From positions 1-64,000 of the forward strand of contig CALJVT010000005.1 of NCBI GenBank assembly GCA_937773555.1: 64,000 bases of DNA, given 5' to 3'. The position numbers and the translations under genes are program-made. The stretch is from an uncultured Pseudomonadales bacterium (GTDB lineage Bacteria > Pseudomonadota > Gammaproteobacteria > Pseudomonadales > Balneatricaceae). This document shows positions 26,155 to 35,062 of this stretch, piece by piece (the stretch's first letter is position 1; every line of letters starts with the position of its first letter). Below the pieces are notes generated by a model. That model was not told the DNA's origin. It was given only the letters and a program-made list of their open reading frames with translations, and searched no databases.

Positions 26155-26955
26155 ATGAGTGACCTAGTTTCAGATAATCTAAATATGCAGTTCACTACGC
26201 CTTCAGGGCTAGTTGTCCATGCTCTAAAGGATGTGAGTTTTACACTTAAAAAAGGCGAGTTATTGTCTGTTTTAGGGCCATCAGGCTGTGGTAAAACAAC
26301 CCTACTTAACATTGTTGCAGGCTTTCTTAAACCCACCAGCGGTTCAGTGGAGCTTGATGGCAAGGAAATAGAGGGTCCTGGAGTAGACCGAGGTATGGTA
26401 TTTCAGCAAGGCGCCTTATTTGAATGGCTCACTGTGGCTCAAAACGTAGACTTTGGATTACGTATGAAAGGCGCAGATCCAACTGAAACAGCAAAAAAAG
26501 TAGATGAATGGTTAGAAATTGTAGGCCTAGCAGGCTTTGGCGACACACCCACTTACCAGCTTTCTGGCGGTATGCAACAGCGTATTGCCTTGGCTCGTTG
26601 TTTAATTAACGATCCAGACCTCATCCTTATGGATGAACCTTTAGGCGCTCTAGATGCCCTTACTCGTGAAAAAATGCAGTCACTGGTATTAAAAATCTGG
26701 AAAGAAACCGGCAAGACCATCATGATCATTACCCATTCTGTAGAAGAAGCGTTGATGTTAGGCGAGCGTTTATTTGTAATGGCACCTCGGCCTGGTAGAT
26801 TGCACAAAGAATACCACTTACCATTTGCAGAAATGGGTTTAACTCAAGACCCTCGCGATATTAAAAAAACTCAACATTTCAGTGAAACCCGGGAAGAAAT
26901 TCTGTCCATGATTTGGGATATGGAAGAAGAAATCATGGGTGGGGGGTCACTATAA
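26155..26955 (+). CDS. Taurine-type ABC transporter ATP-binding protein
   Basis: ATPase of 266 aa. Walker A GPSGCGKTT, Q-loop VFQQGALF, signature LSGGMQQR, Walker B LILMDEP and H-loop THSVEEA are all intact. It belongs to the TauB/SsuB group. Its stop overlaps the start of the permease gene by one base (TAATG), so the two are translationally coupled. It follows the binding protein at 25057-26019. Confidence 0.93.
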   Translation: MSDLVSDNLNMQFTTPSGLVVHALKDVSFTLKKGELLSVLGPSGCGKTTLLNIVAGFLKPTSGSVELDGKEIEGPGVDRGMVFQQGALFEWLTVAQNVDFGLRMKGADPTETAKKVDEWLEIVGLAGFGDTPTYQLSGGMQQRIALARCLINDPDLILMDEPLGALDALTREKMQSLVLKIWKETGKTIMIITHSVEEALMLGERLFVMAPRPGRLHKEYHLPFAEMGLTQDPRDIKKTQHFSETREEILSMIWDMEEEIMGGGSL

Positions 26956-28886
26956 TGAGCGAATTCCTATTTGAACAACGTAACACTATTGTTGCTTTTC
27001 TTATTATTGGTTTAATCATCTCTTTGGCTTTATCTATTGTCAAAGGCCGCCGAGTTATGGCGACAGAAAGAACTGACTTAGTATTTGGTAATCCGGCTAA
27101 AGCGCTTGGCGGCTGGTATTGGATCATTACTGGTATGTCCTTTGTGATGCTTATTTGGTTTTACTTTTCTTGGGACGCCGCACGAGCGTATAACCCAAAA
27201 GCGGCTAACGAATTATGCCAAGTTGCTAAGGTAGAAAGCGCCATTAAACCCATGCGTTCTCAATTCCCACTTGATAAACAAAACTTACGTGGCACAGACC
27301 TTATCGCAAGAGATAGCGCACAACTGGAACGTATTAATAACAGCCTACAGACATTGGCCCTGCAGAACTCTGTAAAACTCGAAGCTGCTGCCATACTCAC
27401 TAGTTTACATAGCGCTTTAGTAGACCAGGCTAACCCGGTATATATGAAGGCTAGCTTGGCAACAGAGTTTAAATCCATCGCTGCACGTATTGACAGCCTA
27501 ACAGCTAATTTCAATGATCCAGACTTTCCTGGACAACCTACAGTGGCTCAGCAGGCTGCTGCAGCTGCCCAACCCGGTTGGGGTGATACAGGAAAGGAAA
27601 TTCCTGTGTTGGCAACTACCCCGCTAGGCTATCGCTATGAGGCCATCGCTGCCGAAATACGCCTTATCGCTAAAGACTTTGTTAAGCTTCGTAACACTAG
27701 CCCTCACTTATTAGCGCAAGTGGCTGACATAAACTCACGCATTAAGGACGCTAAAGCCCGTTTTAAGGCAGACCTCAATATATCTATCGAAGAACAAGAA
27801 GCTCGTACCAGGTTATATAGCCAACTCAATAAGATGCTTAAGCGCATCGATGATGGTGCAATCTACCCACCCAACAGTCTAGATGACATACAATCCTCCT
27901 TGGTGGCTTTTGATAAAACCCATATCGCACAACAAGGCAGTCTAAAAGCGTTTGATACTTGGATGATGCCTGGTGGTCGAATTATGGCCGGTAATAGCGC
28001 TTGCAGTGAACAAGGGTCAGGTCGTTGGTTACCAAAACCCTCAGACACCTTAGGCACCTTAATGCGCATTGCTGATCCAGATATCGGATTTAAAGACATT
28101 CCACTACTTTGGTATCGTTGGCAACCTGTAGGTGGCATGATCGCCTTCCTGTTTCCAGACTGGATTGCCGAACTAGTACCTGGTGATTATCCGCGTCACA
28201 CCCAAAATGGTGAGATTAAAAGCAACTTCAAATCTAACGTGCAAGACTTTGTTACTGGCAATTACGAGTCCTTTTCTATTCCTGTGCCTATGGGACACAT
28301 GTGGGACTCCATTATTCGAGTAGTGATTGGTTTATTTTTTGGCATTATTTTAGGCGTTCCACTTGGGTTATTTATGGGTTTAAGCCGTTTTGCAAAAGGC
28401 TTTTTTGATCCGATGGTTGAACTATACCGACCTGTTCCACCTTTAGCATGGGCGCCATTAATCCTCACTATTTTTGGTATTCAGGATGATGGTAAGATCT
28501 TCCTACTGTTTATGGTGGCTTTTGCCATTATGGTTATATCGGCTCGCACAGGTGCCACGGGCACACAGCTTTCTAAAATACATGCAGCGCACTCTTTAGG
28601 TGCTAGTCACCGCCAAATTCTCAGGCGCGTTATCTTACCAAACTCTCTGCCAGAGATTCTTACGGGGATTCGTATCTCCATAGGTGTGTGCTGGGGTACC
28701 TTGGTGGCAGCGGAAATGTTGGCAGGAACTACAGGTATTGGTTTTGTAGAAAACGTTGCACGCAAACAATCAGATTACGAAGTAATCTGGGTGACGATTA
28801 TAATCCTAGGCGTACTTGGCCTTCTGTTTGATCTCATTATGCGCGCCGTTATAACCCGCACTATTCCATGGCGTGGCAAAGGCTAA
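26955..28886 (+). CDS. ABC transporter permease with large N-terminal extension (TauC-like)
   Basis: The 643 aa product is over twice the usual 250-280 aa of TauC. The C-terminal 200 residues are a standard permease domain, with the EAA loop as AAHSLGASHRQILRRVILPN, and membrane helices including VVIGLFFGIILGVPLGLFMG and FLLFMVAFAIMVISA. The first 420 residues hold two membrane segments near the start (residues 7-27 and 50-72), then a long helix-rich soluble part with many Ala/Leu/Lys residues (EARTRLYSQLNKMLKRIDDG). I start at ATG 26955; a longer frame from 26913 lies inside the ATPase gene. The role of the extension is unknown. Confidence 0.88.
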   Translation: MSEFLFEQRNTIVAFLIIGLIISLALSIVKGRRVMATERTDLVFGNPAKALGGWYWIITGMSFVMLIWFYFSWDAARAYNPKAANELCQVAKVESAIKPMRSQFPLDKQNLRGTDLIARDSAQLERINNSLQTLALQNSVKLEAAAILTSLHSALVDQANPVYMKASLATEFKSIAARIDSLTANFNDPDFPGQPTVAQQAAAAAQPGWGDTGKEIPVLATTPLGYRYEAIAAEIRLIAKDFVKLRNTSPHLLAQVADINSRIKDAKARFKADLNISIEEQEARTRLYSQLNKMLKRIDDGAIYPPNSLDDIQSSLVAFDKTHIAQQGSLKAFDTWMMPGGRIMAGNSACSEQGSGRWLPKPSDTLGTLMRIADPDIGFKDIPLLWYRWQPVGGMIAFLFPDWIAELVPGDYPRHTQNGEIKSNFKSNVQDFVTGNYESFSIPVPMGHMWDSIIRVVIGLFFGIILGVPLGLFMGLSRFAKGFFDPMVELYRPVPPLAWAPLILTIFGIQDDGKIFLLFMVAFAIMVISARTGATGTQLSKIHAAHSLGASHRQILRRVILPNSLPEILTGIRISIGVCWGTLVAAEMLAGTTGIGFVENVARKQSDYEVIWVTIIILGVLGLLFDLIMRAVITRTIPWRGKG

Positions 28887-28911
28887 GTGTTAGCTTGAAC
28901 CAAAGTTAAAT

Positions 28912-28945
28912 AAAAAGGTACGCCATAATGGACTACCTTTTTTTT
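28912..28945 (+). terminator. Rho-independent terminator of the importer operon
   Basis: A stem of AAAAAGGTA and TACCTTTTT, a 13-base loop, and a run of eight T lie just after the permease stop. Transcription of the rightward operon would end here. Confidence 0.75.
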
Positions 28946-29013
28946 GTCGTACAATAGCTGCTTGAACCCTATTAACAGTTAGGGAGTTGCAGTTTTATAG
29001 TGACGGAAATAGC

Positions 29014-29682
29014 ATGCAAATAAACGCAAACTTTAATCTACGTGTACTCGTTCACTCGGATAACCAACCTTGGCTGGAGTCTCCAATGCCTGGCGTAGAA
29101 AGGCGGATGTTGGATCGAATAGGAGGCGAGATAGCGCGGGCAACAACAATAGTGCGCTACGCAGCCAATAGCCACTTTTCAGAGCATTGCCATACGGGAG
29201 GAGAAGAATTTATTGTTCTTGAGGGTATCTTTCAAGACGAAAATGGCGACTACCCCGCTGGCACCTACTTGCGCAATCCGCCCACCACAAGTCACTCACC
29301 AAGGTCAGATCAAGGCTGCACTATATTTGTAAAGCTATGGCAATTTGACATGCAGGATCGCAAGCAATTTCATCTAACTATGCTTGATACTCCCGCCACA
29401 ACAAAGGGGGCTGTAAAAACTGCAATCCTTCACCAAGACAAGTACGAAACTGTAAAGTATATAGAGGTTCAGGCCGGTGCCAATTTAACCTTAGATGCCA
29501 GTGGGGGCGTTGAAATACTAGTGCTCAGCGGCACTATAGCTGAAAGTGGCGATTTGCTGCGCCAAGGCTCTTGGTTACGCTGCCCAAGCCAAGTAAAAAT
29601 CACCTCTATAGCGGGTAACCATGGGGCAAAGGTATGGGTAAAGTCTGGCCACCTAACTTATGCTAAAGCACCTATAAACTGA
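29014..29682 (+). CDS. ChrR-like cupin protein (anti-sigma-type cupin domain)
   Basis: Two-part protein of about 222 aa. The first half has the ChrR cupin_7 pattern: HFSEHCHTGGEEFIVLEGIF with metal ligands, PAGTYLRNPPTTSHSPRSDQGC and IFVKLWQFD. The second half repeats a simpler beta fold (VKYIEVQAGANLTLDASGG, GSWLRCPSQVKI). ChrR proteins hold back an ECF sigma factor, but no sigma factor gene and no zinc anti-sigma domain are seen here, so this is probably a stand-alone cupin. ATG 29014 is chosen over an upstream TTG at 28987. Confidence 0.78.
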   Translation: MQINANFNLRVLVHSDNQPWLESPMPGVERRMLDRIGGEIARATTIVRYAANSHFSEHCHTGGEEFIVLEGIFQDENGDYPAGTYLRNPPTTSHSPRSDQGCTIFVKLWQFDMQDRKQFHLTMLDTPATTKGAVKTAILHQDKYETVKYIEVQAGANLTLDASGGVEILVLSGTIAESGDLLRQGSWLRCPSQVKITSIAGNHGAKVWVKSGHLTYAKAPIN

Positions 29683-29840
29683 AGTGTGGCTTTAAAAAAT
29701 TGGTATTAAAAATAACGTATTTGGCAAGTTAAAACGCATGTACTTAGGTAACTGAAAATAAGGCCACAATTTGAGTTTGGATGATGGTGAACCATGCGTT
29801 AAAGTGGACCTAAATTTAGATCGTTGTTTATCATTTTTAT

Positions 29841-30590
29841 TCAGCACACCACTGTTTCACTTTGAAAGTGCTGGCCGTCAAATTGATGCAGGTGATAAAT
29901 GGGCTTTAACTCTGCTCCATCAGGAATACTACCAAATCGCAGATCAACAGCCACACTAGGTACCGTACTGGCTGGGATACCAAGGATTTGACCATGTGAA
30001 TTACGGTGTGTATGGCCACAGAAAAGATGTTTTACTTGGCTGTTTTGCTCCAATACATGGGACAAGTAGTCCACTGTATTCCAATGTTCAAACTGAAATG
30101 GGTATTTAGAGTCAATGACTTCAAACGGTGGGTGGTGCATGAAGAGTGCAGTCGGTTTCTGTGGCTCCTGGGCTAGCATCCAGCTAAGATGATTAGCGCG
30201 TACTTGGCAATAATCACCCATGTTAGTGCTCGTAGATAACGTATCTAATGCAATCAAACGCACTGGATAATTATTTATACTATATTGCAGAAACTCTAAA
30301 TCGGGGTTAATGACCAAGCCCATCTGGAAGTTTTTGACAATTAGCGTTCGGTCATCTCGGTTGCCTGCACACACATAAATTGGGACGGTAATACCTTCTA
30401 GGATAGTCAATGCCAAGTTGTATTTTTCTTGGGAACCGTTGTGTACAACATCGCCAGTATGAATAACTAGATCAGGGCTAGGGTCTAGGTTATTAATGTT
30501 ATCAACCACACACAAAAGATTGTTAAGTCGATCTTCGAGCTTATCAGATTTTGGATCTATGTGGCTGTCAGAAATTTGGGCTATTATCAT
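29841..30590 (-). CDS. Calcineurin-like phosphodiesterase, CpdA-type
   Basis: Metallophosphoesterase of 249 aa. Metal motifs are SDSHID (D-x-H), HTGDVVHNG, AGNRDDR, LFMHHPPFE and CGHTHRNSHG. The usual GNHD is GNRD, as in many bacterial cyclic-nucleotide phosphodiesterases. The closest known relative is CpdA, which splits cAMP; this assignment is by motif and length only. It lies just downstream of sat in the same direction, but across 69 bases, so it may or may not be in the operon. Confidence 0.78.
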   Translation of the reverse strand: MIIAQISDSHIDPKSDKLEDRLNNLLCVVDNINNLDPSPDLVIHTGDVVHNGSQEKYNLALTILEGITVPIYVCAGNRDDRTLIVKNFQMGLVINPDLEFLQYSINNYPVRLIALDTLSTSTNMGDYCQVRANHLSWMLAQEPQKPTALFMHHPPFEVIDSKYPFQFEHWNTVDYLSHVLEQNSQVKHLFCGHTHRNSHGQILGIPASTVPSVAVDLRFGSIPDGAELKPIYHLHQFDGQHFQSETVVC

Positions 30591-30614
30591 TGCATACTCG
30601 CTCTTAAAGCAGTT

Positions 30615-30647
30615 TTACCCCGTTAACTTTACCTTTTACTGGGGTAA
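30615..30647. other. Inverted repeat between sat and the phosphodiesterase gene
   Basis: TTACCCC at 30615-30621 and GGGGTAA at 30641-30647 form a 7-base perfect inverted repeat with a 19-base loop. It may be an operator or a weak transcription stop; it has no T run. Confidence 0.35.
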
Positions 30648-30659
30648 TATGAGTATTGA

Positions 30660-31832
30660 TTAAACTTGGCTATCATAGAATTTACGCAATACAGTGACAA
30701 CTTCTGGCCGAGCGAATTTAGTAGAAATTTCTTCACCGTTCGACAGCATTTGACGTTGCCGTGTGCCAGACACATTAATTCTAAATTTTTCATTATGAGG
30801 GCATGTTTTAGCAGTCGCCATGCCATCACAAACTTCACAATAAAATGTAATGTCAATTTTTAATGGCTGAGTGACCAAGGCACCCTCCCACAAAGTATCA
30901 AAAATATGGTGCGCATCAAAGGGCCCGTAAAAATCATCAACACCAGCATGATCTCTTCCAACAATCAAATGCGAACACCCAAAGTTTTGTCGTATCAGTG
31001 CATGAAAAAGAGCTTCTCTAGGCCCCGCGTAACGCATTTCAATGGGATACCCAGCCTGAACAGCTATATTATCTTTAAAATATTTATCTACCATGACTTT
31101 AATGGCTTCAACTCGCACAGGTGCTGGAATATCACCAGGTTTTAATTTGCCTAACACCTGGTGAATAAACACACCATCAGTGACATCAATAGCAATTTTC
31201 ACCAGAAATTCGTGGCTGCGATGCATTGGGTTTCGAGTTTGAAATGCTGCTACTTTTGACCAACCCATTTGCTTAAATAAATCTCGACTCTCTTCAGGAC
31301 GAATGTAAAGATCACCAAATTCATGTGGAAACCAGCCTTCCTCAATGACTTTTATGGAACCACCAAGGTTGACTGATGGTTGAGCCATCACTTTAGCAAC
31401 ACCTGGGTGGCTTTTATCCTTGGTGCCAAAAACTTTATCACATTGTAGAGCAAGGTCGGGAATGTATTTATCCTGAACCATTAATAGACCCATAATTTGT
31501 TGGGTTTCACCATCAATTAATGCCACTTCCTGACCAATTTCTATCTCATTAGCTAGCGTTTTATTAACTGAAAGTGTAACTGGAATGGGCCAAAATAAGC
31601 CATCAGCTAGCCTCATATCTTCGCAGACACCGCGCCAGTCAGCTTGTTTCATAAAACCATCAAGCGGTGTGTAGGCGCCCATTGACAACAACAATAGGTC
31701 ACATACCTCACAACTACTCATGGGGATTTTTACTAAACTTTCAGCTCTAGACATTTGTTGAGATCTAAGGTCTTGTGAAATAAGCAGAGGCTTTAACACT
31801 CCAGCACCATGAGGTGGGACTAAATTAGTCAT
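30660..31832 (-). CDS. sat: Sulfate adenylyltransferase (ATP sulfurylase), dissimilatory type
   Basis: Enzyme of 390 aa that in this context converts APS and pyrophosphate to sulfate and ATP, the last step of indirect sulfite oxidation. Motifs are AAFQTRNPMHRSHE (the QxRNPxHxxH substrate site) and IVGRDHAGVDDFYGPFD. It also has a cysteine-rich tail segment (CEVCDGMATAKTCPHNE) typical of bacterial Sat. The start at ATG 31832 has GGAAG upstream; an in-frame start at 31853 is less good. It lies downstream of the apr genes and a small ORF, all leftward, so it belongs to the same unit. Confidence 0.97.
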   Translation of the reverse strand: MTNLVPPHGAGVLKPLLISQDLRSQQMSRAESLVKIPMSSCEVCDLLLLSMGAYTPLDGFMKQADWRGVCEDMRLADGLFWPIPVTLSVNKTLANEIEIGQEVALIDGETQQIMGLLMVQDKYIPDLALQCDKVFGTKDKSHPGVAKVMAQPSVNLGGSIKVIEEGWFPHEFGDLYIRPEESRDLFKQMGWSKVAAFQTRNPMHRSHEFLVKIAIDVTDGVFIHQVLGKLKPGDIPAPVRVEAIKVMVDKYFKDNIAVQAGYPIEMRYAGPREALFHALIRQNFGCSHLIVGRDHAGVDDFYGPFDAHHIFDTLWEGALVTQPLKIDITFYCEVCDGMATAKTCPHNEKFRINVSGTRQRQMLSNGEEISTKFARPEVVTVLRKFYDSQV

Positions 31833-31915
31833 TATTTTTTCTTCCTTATGCAAATAATTTTTCTAGTACTGAAGATGATTCTCCCCCAAAGACCTGCATC
31901 AAAACCTGTGGCTAA

Positions 31916-32077
31916 TCATGGCTTTTTTGGCGTAGTGTATTCCACCACTTTATGGAACGGTTCCCAGACAGCCTCGTATCCAACGAAACCTGTCTTACTT
32001 GGTTCTTTTCTGCGGGTAGTCATAAATCTAGACTTACCATCTGGAACGGGTGGTTTTTCTTTGGGCAGATCACTCAT
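31916..32077 (-). CDS. 53-residue small protein between sat and the FKBP gene
   Basis: Short ORF from ATG 32077 with an AGGTG ribosome site eight bases upstream. The product is 53 aa: basic and proline-rich, starting MSDLPKEKPPVPDGKSRF, then MTTRRKEPSKTG, FVGYEAVWEPFHKV, and ending VEYTTPKKP. It has no membrane segment and no cysteine. It lies in the same direction and between genes of the apr-sat unit (FKBP-like gene upstream, sat downstream 83 bases away). The clean frame, ribosome site and context support a real gene; I recognise no family. It could be an assembly or docking peptide for Apr or Sat (inference). Confidence 0.65.
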   Translation of the reverse strand: MSDLPKEKPPVPDGKSRFMTTRRKEPSKTGFVGYEAVWEPFHKVVEYTTPKKP

Positions 32078-32159
32078 GATTTTCACCTTTATGCATTTAA
32101 TTTAATAATTAAGGATTAAAGTAGATAATGCTTTTAAATAATAATAAATGGCAACCATT

Positions 32160-32672
32160 TTAATGAATTGGCACCGTTAGCGCGTCAGGTATGTCTGGCC
32201 CTTTTTCAATTGAACCACCCGCTTCGATTTCTTCTTCAACTGCATCACGGACACCAAGAATCTCCAAGTTGAAGTTAACCATCCTGCCACACAGCGGGTT
32301 GTTGCCATCGACAGTCAGTGTTTCATCATCAATTCTGGTAACAATAAAGCTCTGCTTTTCTCCCTTATCATTCTCAGAATGGAGAGTAGTGCCAACTTCT
32401 CTATATTCTTTAGGAACATTTTCTAACCGGTCTGTGAAGACTAGAGATTCGTCTCGGGGGCCATAAAGTTGGTTACAATCAATAGGTACTTCAATAACGT
32501 CACCAGCAGACTTACCTTCCAGTTCTTTTGTAACTGCAGGCGCAAGAATGTCGTTCACTCCATGAACGTAGCCAATTGGAAATTCGACAGCAACAATAAC
32601 CTCTCCTGATTTTTGATCGATTACCCTGTAAGCCAGTTCCACATACTTTGTATTTTGAATTGTGTTATTCAT
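32160..32672 (-). CDS. FKBP/SlyD-like peptidyl-prolyl isomerase
   Basis: Cytoplasmic protein of 170 aa with the split FKBP pattern of SlyD: VELAYRVIDQKSGEVI..., FPIGYVHGVNDILAPAVTKELEGKSAGDVIEV, then an insert domain (YGPRDESLVFTDRLENVP) and VDGNNPLCGRMVNFNLEILGVRDA. It lacks the His-rich metal-binding tail of SlyD and instead ends in an acidic segment. It sits inside the apr-sat gene group, so it may help to fold the iron-sulfur flavoenzyme Apr (inference). Confidence 0.85.
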   Translation of the reverse strand: MNNTIQNTKYVELAYRVIDQKSGEVIVAVEFPIGYVHGVNDILAPAVTKELEGKSAGDVIEVPIDCNQLYGPRDESLVFTDRLENVPKEYREVGTTLHSENDKGEKQSFIVTRIDDETLTVDGNNPLCGRMVNFNLEILGVRDAVEEEIEAGGSIEKGPDIPDALTVPIH

Positions 32673-32692
32673 ATCAAATTCATTTCTAATAA

Positions 32693-33070
32693 TTAAAAGA
32701 TGGATGCTCCAAAAATCTTAATCTCTTCGTCTTCGTATCCCAGCACAAGCCTGCCAAGCCACTCCCCTTCTTTTTTAGTACTGCGTTGCCTGTAGAGCAC
32801 GGTCACATGCACTCCGCGGCGGATGGTACCTATGAACTCTATTGACTCAGATAGATTTCTTGTTAATTCGCTATTTGCAAATTGCTTGCCTACCTCAATT
32901 TCGTTCAACCCACGCACTAAGTTTTCAGAGAAATACTTTACAAACTCGCCGTATTGCCCAGTGTTGGAGGCATGTAAAAGATGACTCCACAGTGGGTTAG
33001 CTATGGCAAGAATTTCGTCATCTGTTTTATCGGTGACGCTCCGAGTGTTTGTCGATGCTATAATGCTCAT
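32693..33070 (-). CDS. NTF2-like small protein in apr-sat cluster
   Basis: Protein of 125 aa with a pattern of a helical start, then beta strands (SIEFIGTIRRGVHVTVLYRQ, GEWLGRLVLGYEDEEIKIFG), which suggests the NTF2/SnoaL fold. No catalytic residues can be assigned. It is followed 20 bases later by the FKBP-like gene and preceded by aprA, all leftward, so it belongs to the sulfur-oxidation transcript. Function unknown. Confidence 0.7.
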   Translation of the reverse strand: MSIIASTNTRSVTDKTDDEILAIANPLWSHLLHASNTGQYGEFVKYFSENLVRGLNEIEVGKQFANSELTRNLSESIEFIGTIRRGVHVTVLYRQRSTKKEGEWLGRLVLGYEDEEIKIFGASIF

Positions 33071-33193
33071 TAGCAGTTCGTTATCCTAGTCAATCATCAA
33101 TCACAAAAAGCCTAAAAAAGGCCACCAAGCAACTTACTAACCCTTTGGTTCAATCAAACAGGGGTTAAACTAATCCCCCATTTGTATTACATA

Positions 33194-35062
33194 TTACTCA
33201 CCATCCTTAACAAGGTGATAAACAGGGGCCTTTTCCATGGTGTACTCACCGGTGTCAGGGTCACGCCGCGAAACAGTTAACACATGCCAATTTTCATCAT
33301 CTAGCTTCATGGCATCACCACGATAGTAGTAGCCAGGCCAGCGGGTTTCTTTACGGAACATTGTATGCTGCGTCACACACTCTGCCGTTCGATGACGATG
33401 CATTAGCTCCCAAGCCCGGAGTAACTCATGAAAGTCTGAAGCTGCAAGCTTCTCAAGGTCCTCTTCCATAACCTTAAGCTTTTTAAGACCAATGCTCAGC
33501 AATTTCTCGTTGGTCATGTAACTCACGGTTGCACCACCACAGTACTCATCCATCAGTTTCTGCAATCGGTCCAGACCCTGCCGTGGATTGATATAATTAG
33601 GATTAACATCACCAGCAACAACTTCGTTGCGATAAATTTTGTAATGCTCCATTGGCTTATAGATTTTTTCTTTAAGCTCGTTGATCCGTTTGTCCGAGAC
33701 CACAATACCCTCACCCTTGCCATCATCAATATAGCGACAGGCGGCCTTAGCTGAGAGGCGTCCCTCAGTGAATGATCCTGACGAGAACGCATGGGGCGTT
33801 CCGCCGACGGCGTCACCGGCACCAAACAACCCTTCAATGGTCATCATACGGTTGTAACCCCAAAAATATTCGGGTGGAGAAACATCCTCAGGGCCAGAGC
33901 ACCAAGCACCACTGCCCGTTGCATGGGAACCCATAACGTATGGTTCTGAGGTAGTCAGTTCGGGGTTTTCATGTTTGGGATCCACATCTGTAGCGGCCCA
34001 AAGTACAGCCTGACTGATCGTCATCCCCAAGAAATTTTCCCAGCCTACTTCCTCAAGGTGCGGATCTTGGAAGGCTTCCATGGTGACCATGTGGATTGGA
34101 CCTCGACCGGCGTTTACCTCAGAAATCATGGCATGGTTGCGCAAACACGTGGGAATAGGCCGGTGGGTCTTGTGGGACAGTTCCGGATCAAGGTATTCCT
34201 TGCCAACCATTTCTTGTAATTGTGGCCACCACTTGGATTCGAATTCTTCGCCTAATCCATTTTGGGTATAGGTTTTTAGATGTAAGAAGTAGGCTCCCAC
34301 GGGGCCAAAACCATCCTTGAATCGGGCCAATACAATGCGGTTTTCCATCTGAGTCATTTTAGCACCAGCTTCGATCATTAAACCGTAGGCAGAACCAGAA
34401 GACCAAGGCGCATACCAAGTACGACCCATACCTTCGCCAGTGGAACGTGGCTTAAAGATGTTTGAGGCGCCGCCAGCACCACAAATAACTGTTTTGGATT
34501 TGAAGACGTGGAAGTCTCCAGTACGCACATTAAATCCTACCGCTCCAGCAATCCGGTTTTCCTTAACTTCGTCCATGAGCAAGTGGGTGATACAAACACG
34601 GTTATAAACCTTGTCTGCATTCTTTTTCGCAGCCTCAGCCACAATAGGCTTATACGATTCTCCGTGGATCATTATCTGCCAACGGCCTTCCCGCAAGTAG
34701 GAATCTTTCACCGGATCCTTCATAATAGGCAGACCCCACTCTTCAAACTGGTGAACAGCAGAGTCTACATGCCGAGCCATATCAAACAACAGGTCTTCAC
34801 GAACTATTCCCATCAAGTCTATCCGTGCGTACTGCACGTGATCTTCTGGATTGTTCTCACCAAAGCGCGTACCCATGTAACAATTGATTGCATAGAGCCC
34901 TTGAGCAACAGCGCCAGAGCGATCTATATTCGCCTTTTCAGCAATGATAATTTTCTTATCTTGGCCCCAGTACCTGGCTTCAAAAGCTGCACCGGTGCCA
35001 CCTAAACCTGCACCAGCGACTAAAACGTCAATATTATCTTCTACGATTGTCTTGTAGGCCAT
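33194..35062 (-). CDS. aprA: Adenylylsulfate reductase alpha subunit
   Basis: FAD-containing catalytic subunit of APS reductase, 622 aa. The FAD-binding signature VLVAGAGLGGTGAAFEARYW is at the start. Further matches are NCYMGTRFGENNPEDHVQYA, the active-site region with EARxLH-like text, and GLFGAGDAVGGTPHAFSSGS. In sulfur oxidisers it runs in reverse: sulfite plus AMP gives APS. Its start overlaps the stop of aprB by one base (TAATG), so synthesis is coupled. AprM follows the pair upstream as the membrane partner. Confidence 0.97.
   Translation of the reverse strand: MAYKTIVEDNIDVLVAGAGLGGTGAAFEARYWGQDKKIIIAEKANIDRSGAVAQGLYAINCYMGTRFGENNPEDHVQYARIDLMGIVREDLLFDMARHVDSAVHQFEEWGLPIMKDPVKDSYLREGRWQIMIHGESYKPIVAEAAKKNADKVYNRVCITHLLMDEVKENRIAGAVGFNVRTGDFHVFKSKTVICGAGGASNIFKPRSTGEGMGRTWYAPWSSGSAYGLMIEAGAKMTQMENRIVLARFKDGFGPVGAYFLHLKTYTQNGLGEEFESKWWPQLQEMVGKEYLDPELSHKTHRPIPTCLRNHAMISEVNAGRGPIHMVTMEAFQDPHLEEVGWENFLGMTISQAVLWAATDVDPKHENPELTTSEPYVMGSHATGSGAWCSGPEDVSPPEYFWGYNRMMTIEGLFGAGDAVGGTPHAFSSGSFTEGRLSAKAACRYIDDGKGEGIVVSDKRINELKEKIYKPMEHYKIYRNEVVAGDVNPNYINPRQGLDRLQKLMDEYCGGATVSYMTNEKLLSIGLKKLKVMEEDLEKLAASDFHELLRAWELMHRHRTAECVTQHTMFRKETRWPGYYYRGDAMKLDDENWHVLTVSRRDPDTGEYTMEKAPVYHLVKDGE

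Noticed and set aside
31848-32105. 85-codon plus-strand frame overlapping the small ORF
   Set aside because: No ribosome site, and the minus-strand frame at 31916-32077 has one and fits the operon.
34508-35005. 165-codon open frame on the plus strand
   Set aside because: It lies entirely opposite aprA, has no ribosome site, and its text is low in structure.
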